A DNA stretch of 64,000 nucleotides, from positions 340,000 through 403,999 of the forward strand of contig VWYX01000292.1 of NCBI GenBank assembly GCA_013396525.1. The letters run 5' to 3'. The DNA is from Chaetorhynchus papuensis. Taxonomy: Eukaryota > Chordata > Aves > Passeriformes > Rhipiduridae. The position numbers were made by a program, and so were the translations under genes. Positions 63,201 to 64,000 of this stretch are shown in pieces; the first letter of the stretch is position 1; each line of letters begins with the position of its first letter. The notes below the pieces were generated by a model. It saw nothing but the letters and a program-made list of their open reading frames with translations, was not told where the DNA came from and ran no database searches.

Positions 63201-64000
63201 TTAAAACTGAAGATGCATTTTCTAAGCTAGAAATGTTTCTCATATGTAGTTTTGCAATGAATTAAACATTTTCTCTTGTCCCTTCTCCTGGACATCTTAG
63301 ACTAATATTTTATGGAAAGAAATAATGTGAGCTTTTCTTTCAAATGTCTTTGCTTTACATGCTTTACAAAGAGAGAGTAAAATACTGAAGAAAGATGAAT
63401 GTTCTTTGATGATCTTAGGTTATTTATGAAGTAACAGGGTGGTTGACTTTGGGCAAGTACATTATTTTGTTCAAACTCCAGCATTTGAACTGTAGTGCTT
63501 TGTGAATTTCTAGGAAATTGACAAAAACTTCCAAGCAGAAACATTTTGAAATATAAGAAGATAAACTGAAGTTTTCTCCATTTTCTATTTTGCGTAAAGT
63601 GTTAATTTTTATTATTGGAAGGATGTTAAGCCTATAAAAGACTTCGTTTATGCTATCACTGTGCTGGCATATAATCATTACATGCTCCAATTTCAGTCTT
63701 GTAAAATTACCTAGAGCTGCTGCTACCTACTAATTATATACTTTTTTCATTTGGATCTTCGTTCCTACTTTGTTTGCTGTAGTGTCTCAAAGTTTTATAG
63801 AAATTAACCTTAAAATTAAAAACAGATGGCAAACATTCAACAAAAAATAAAAGGTTCTAACCATTGTGTCATAATATAGTGGGCAAAGAAATGATGTAAA
63901 CTGATAAAAATGGAAATTCTTTAAAGCAGTTTTAATTTTAATTTCAAACCGGGCAATATAGTATTATAATTTTAACAGACATTTCAAAACTTCTTTTTCA

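Larger units (their letters stand above)
43891..64000. other. Gene- and repeat-poor intergenic tract (about 20 kb)
   Basis: I see no supportable gene, RNA gene, CR1 or LTR here. Open frames of up to 152 codons (for example 47102-47560 minus) resemble nothing known and are within chance expectation for this length. Contents I can name are the A/C-rich stretch at 45024-45240, a single-N join at 53176, a TA/TG microsatellite at 55205-55290, a palindrome pair at 57238-57266, an AAAAC-type stretch near 59378-59400, and a GC-richer patch at about 61260-61900. The contrast with the repeat-rich 18-44 kb section is marked. Confidence 0.5.

Noticed and set aside
1..64000. Search for CRISPR arrays, bacterial operons, tRNA or rRNA genes and an intact LRRC70 or HTR1A reading frame
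   Set aside because: None is present. The sequence is vertebrate nuclear DNA, and no long single-exon frame of the size expected for LRRC70 or HTR1A exists here.

Overview
The window looks like a piece of a bird nuclear genome, most probably a songbird (Passeriformes). Coding density is very low, the background is AT-rich, there are many CR1 LINE fragments (most are 3' ends with the usual ATTCTRTG-type tail), and there are several endogenous-retrovirus LTRs of types common in passerines. One protein-coding gene can be supported. Its last three coding exons lie on the + strand at 6383-6478, 9931-10015 and 15013-15177, and they encode the C-terminus of importin-11 (IPO11). Phases agree at both junctions, splice sites are canonical, and a stop codon, short 3'UTR and poly(A) signals follow.

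Layout: 1-15012 is IPO11 intron and exon territory, with one CR1 fragment (about 3684-4196) and one LTR (12875-13727). From about 15.4 kb to the end I see no supportable gene. The interval 18-44 kb holds most of the mobile elements: a second, inverted copy of the same LTR family (about 21764-23085) with an internal 40-bp tandem array and a 160-N assembly gap; a long CR1 copy (about 24885-27028) split by a 668-bp LTR; a second CR1 split by a 366-bp LTR with a perfect 6-bp target duplication; five further CR1 copies or fragments; and a possible fossil of a non-CR1 reverse transcriptase (about 42860-43140, minus). From about 43.9 kb to 64 kb there is almost nothing recognisable except microsatellites, a low-complexity A/C stretch and one short palindrome cluster.

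The region behaves as the 3' end of a housekeeping transport-receptor gene followed by a gene desert. In other vertebrates IPO11 is followed by a large gene-poor interval before RNF180/HTR1A, and in chicken the gene is Z-linked; both are background knowledge, not visible here. I found no convincing new multi-gene system. The observations most worth checking are the duplicated splice acceptor in front of the first visible IPO11 exon, the nested LTR-in-CR1 insertions, the candidate non-CR1 LINE fossil, hairpins that look like template-switch products, and two single-N contig joins flanked by exact repeats that look like assembly artefacts.
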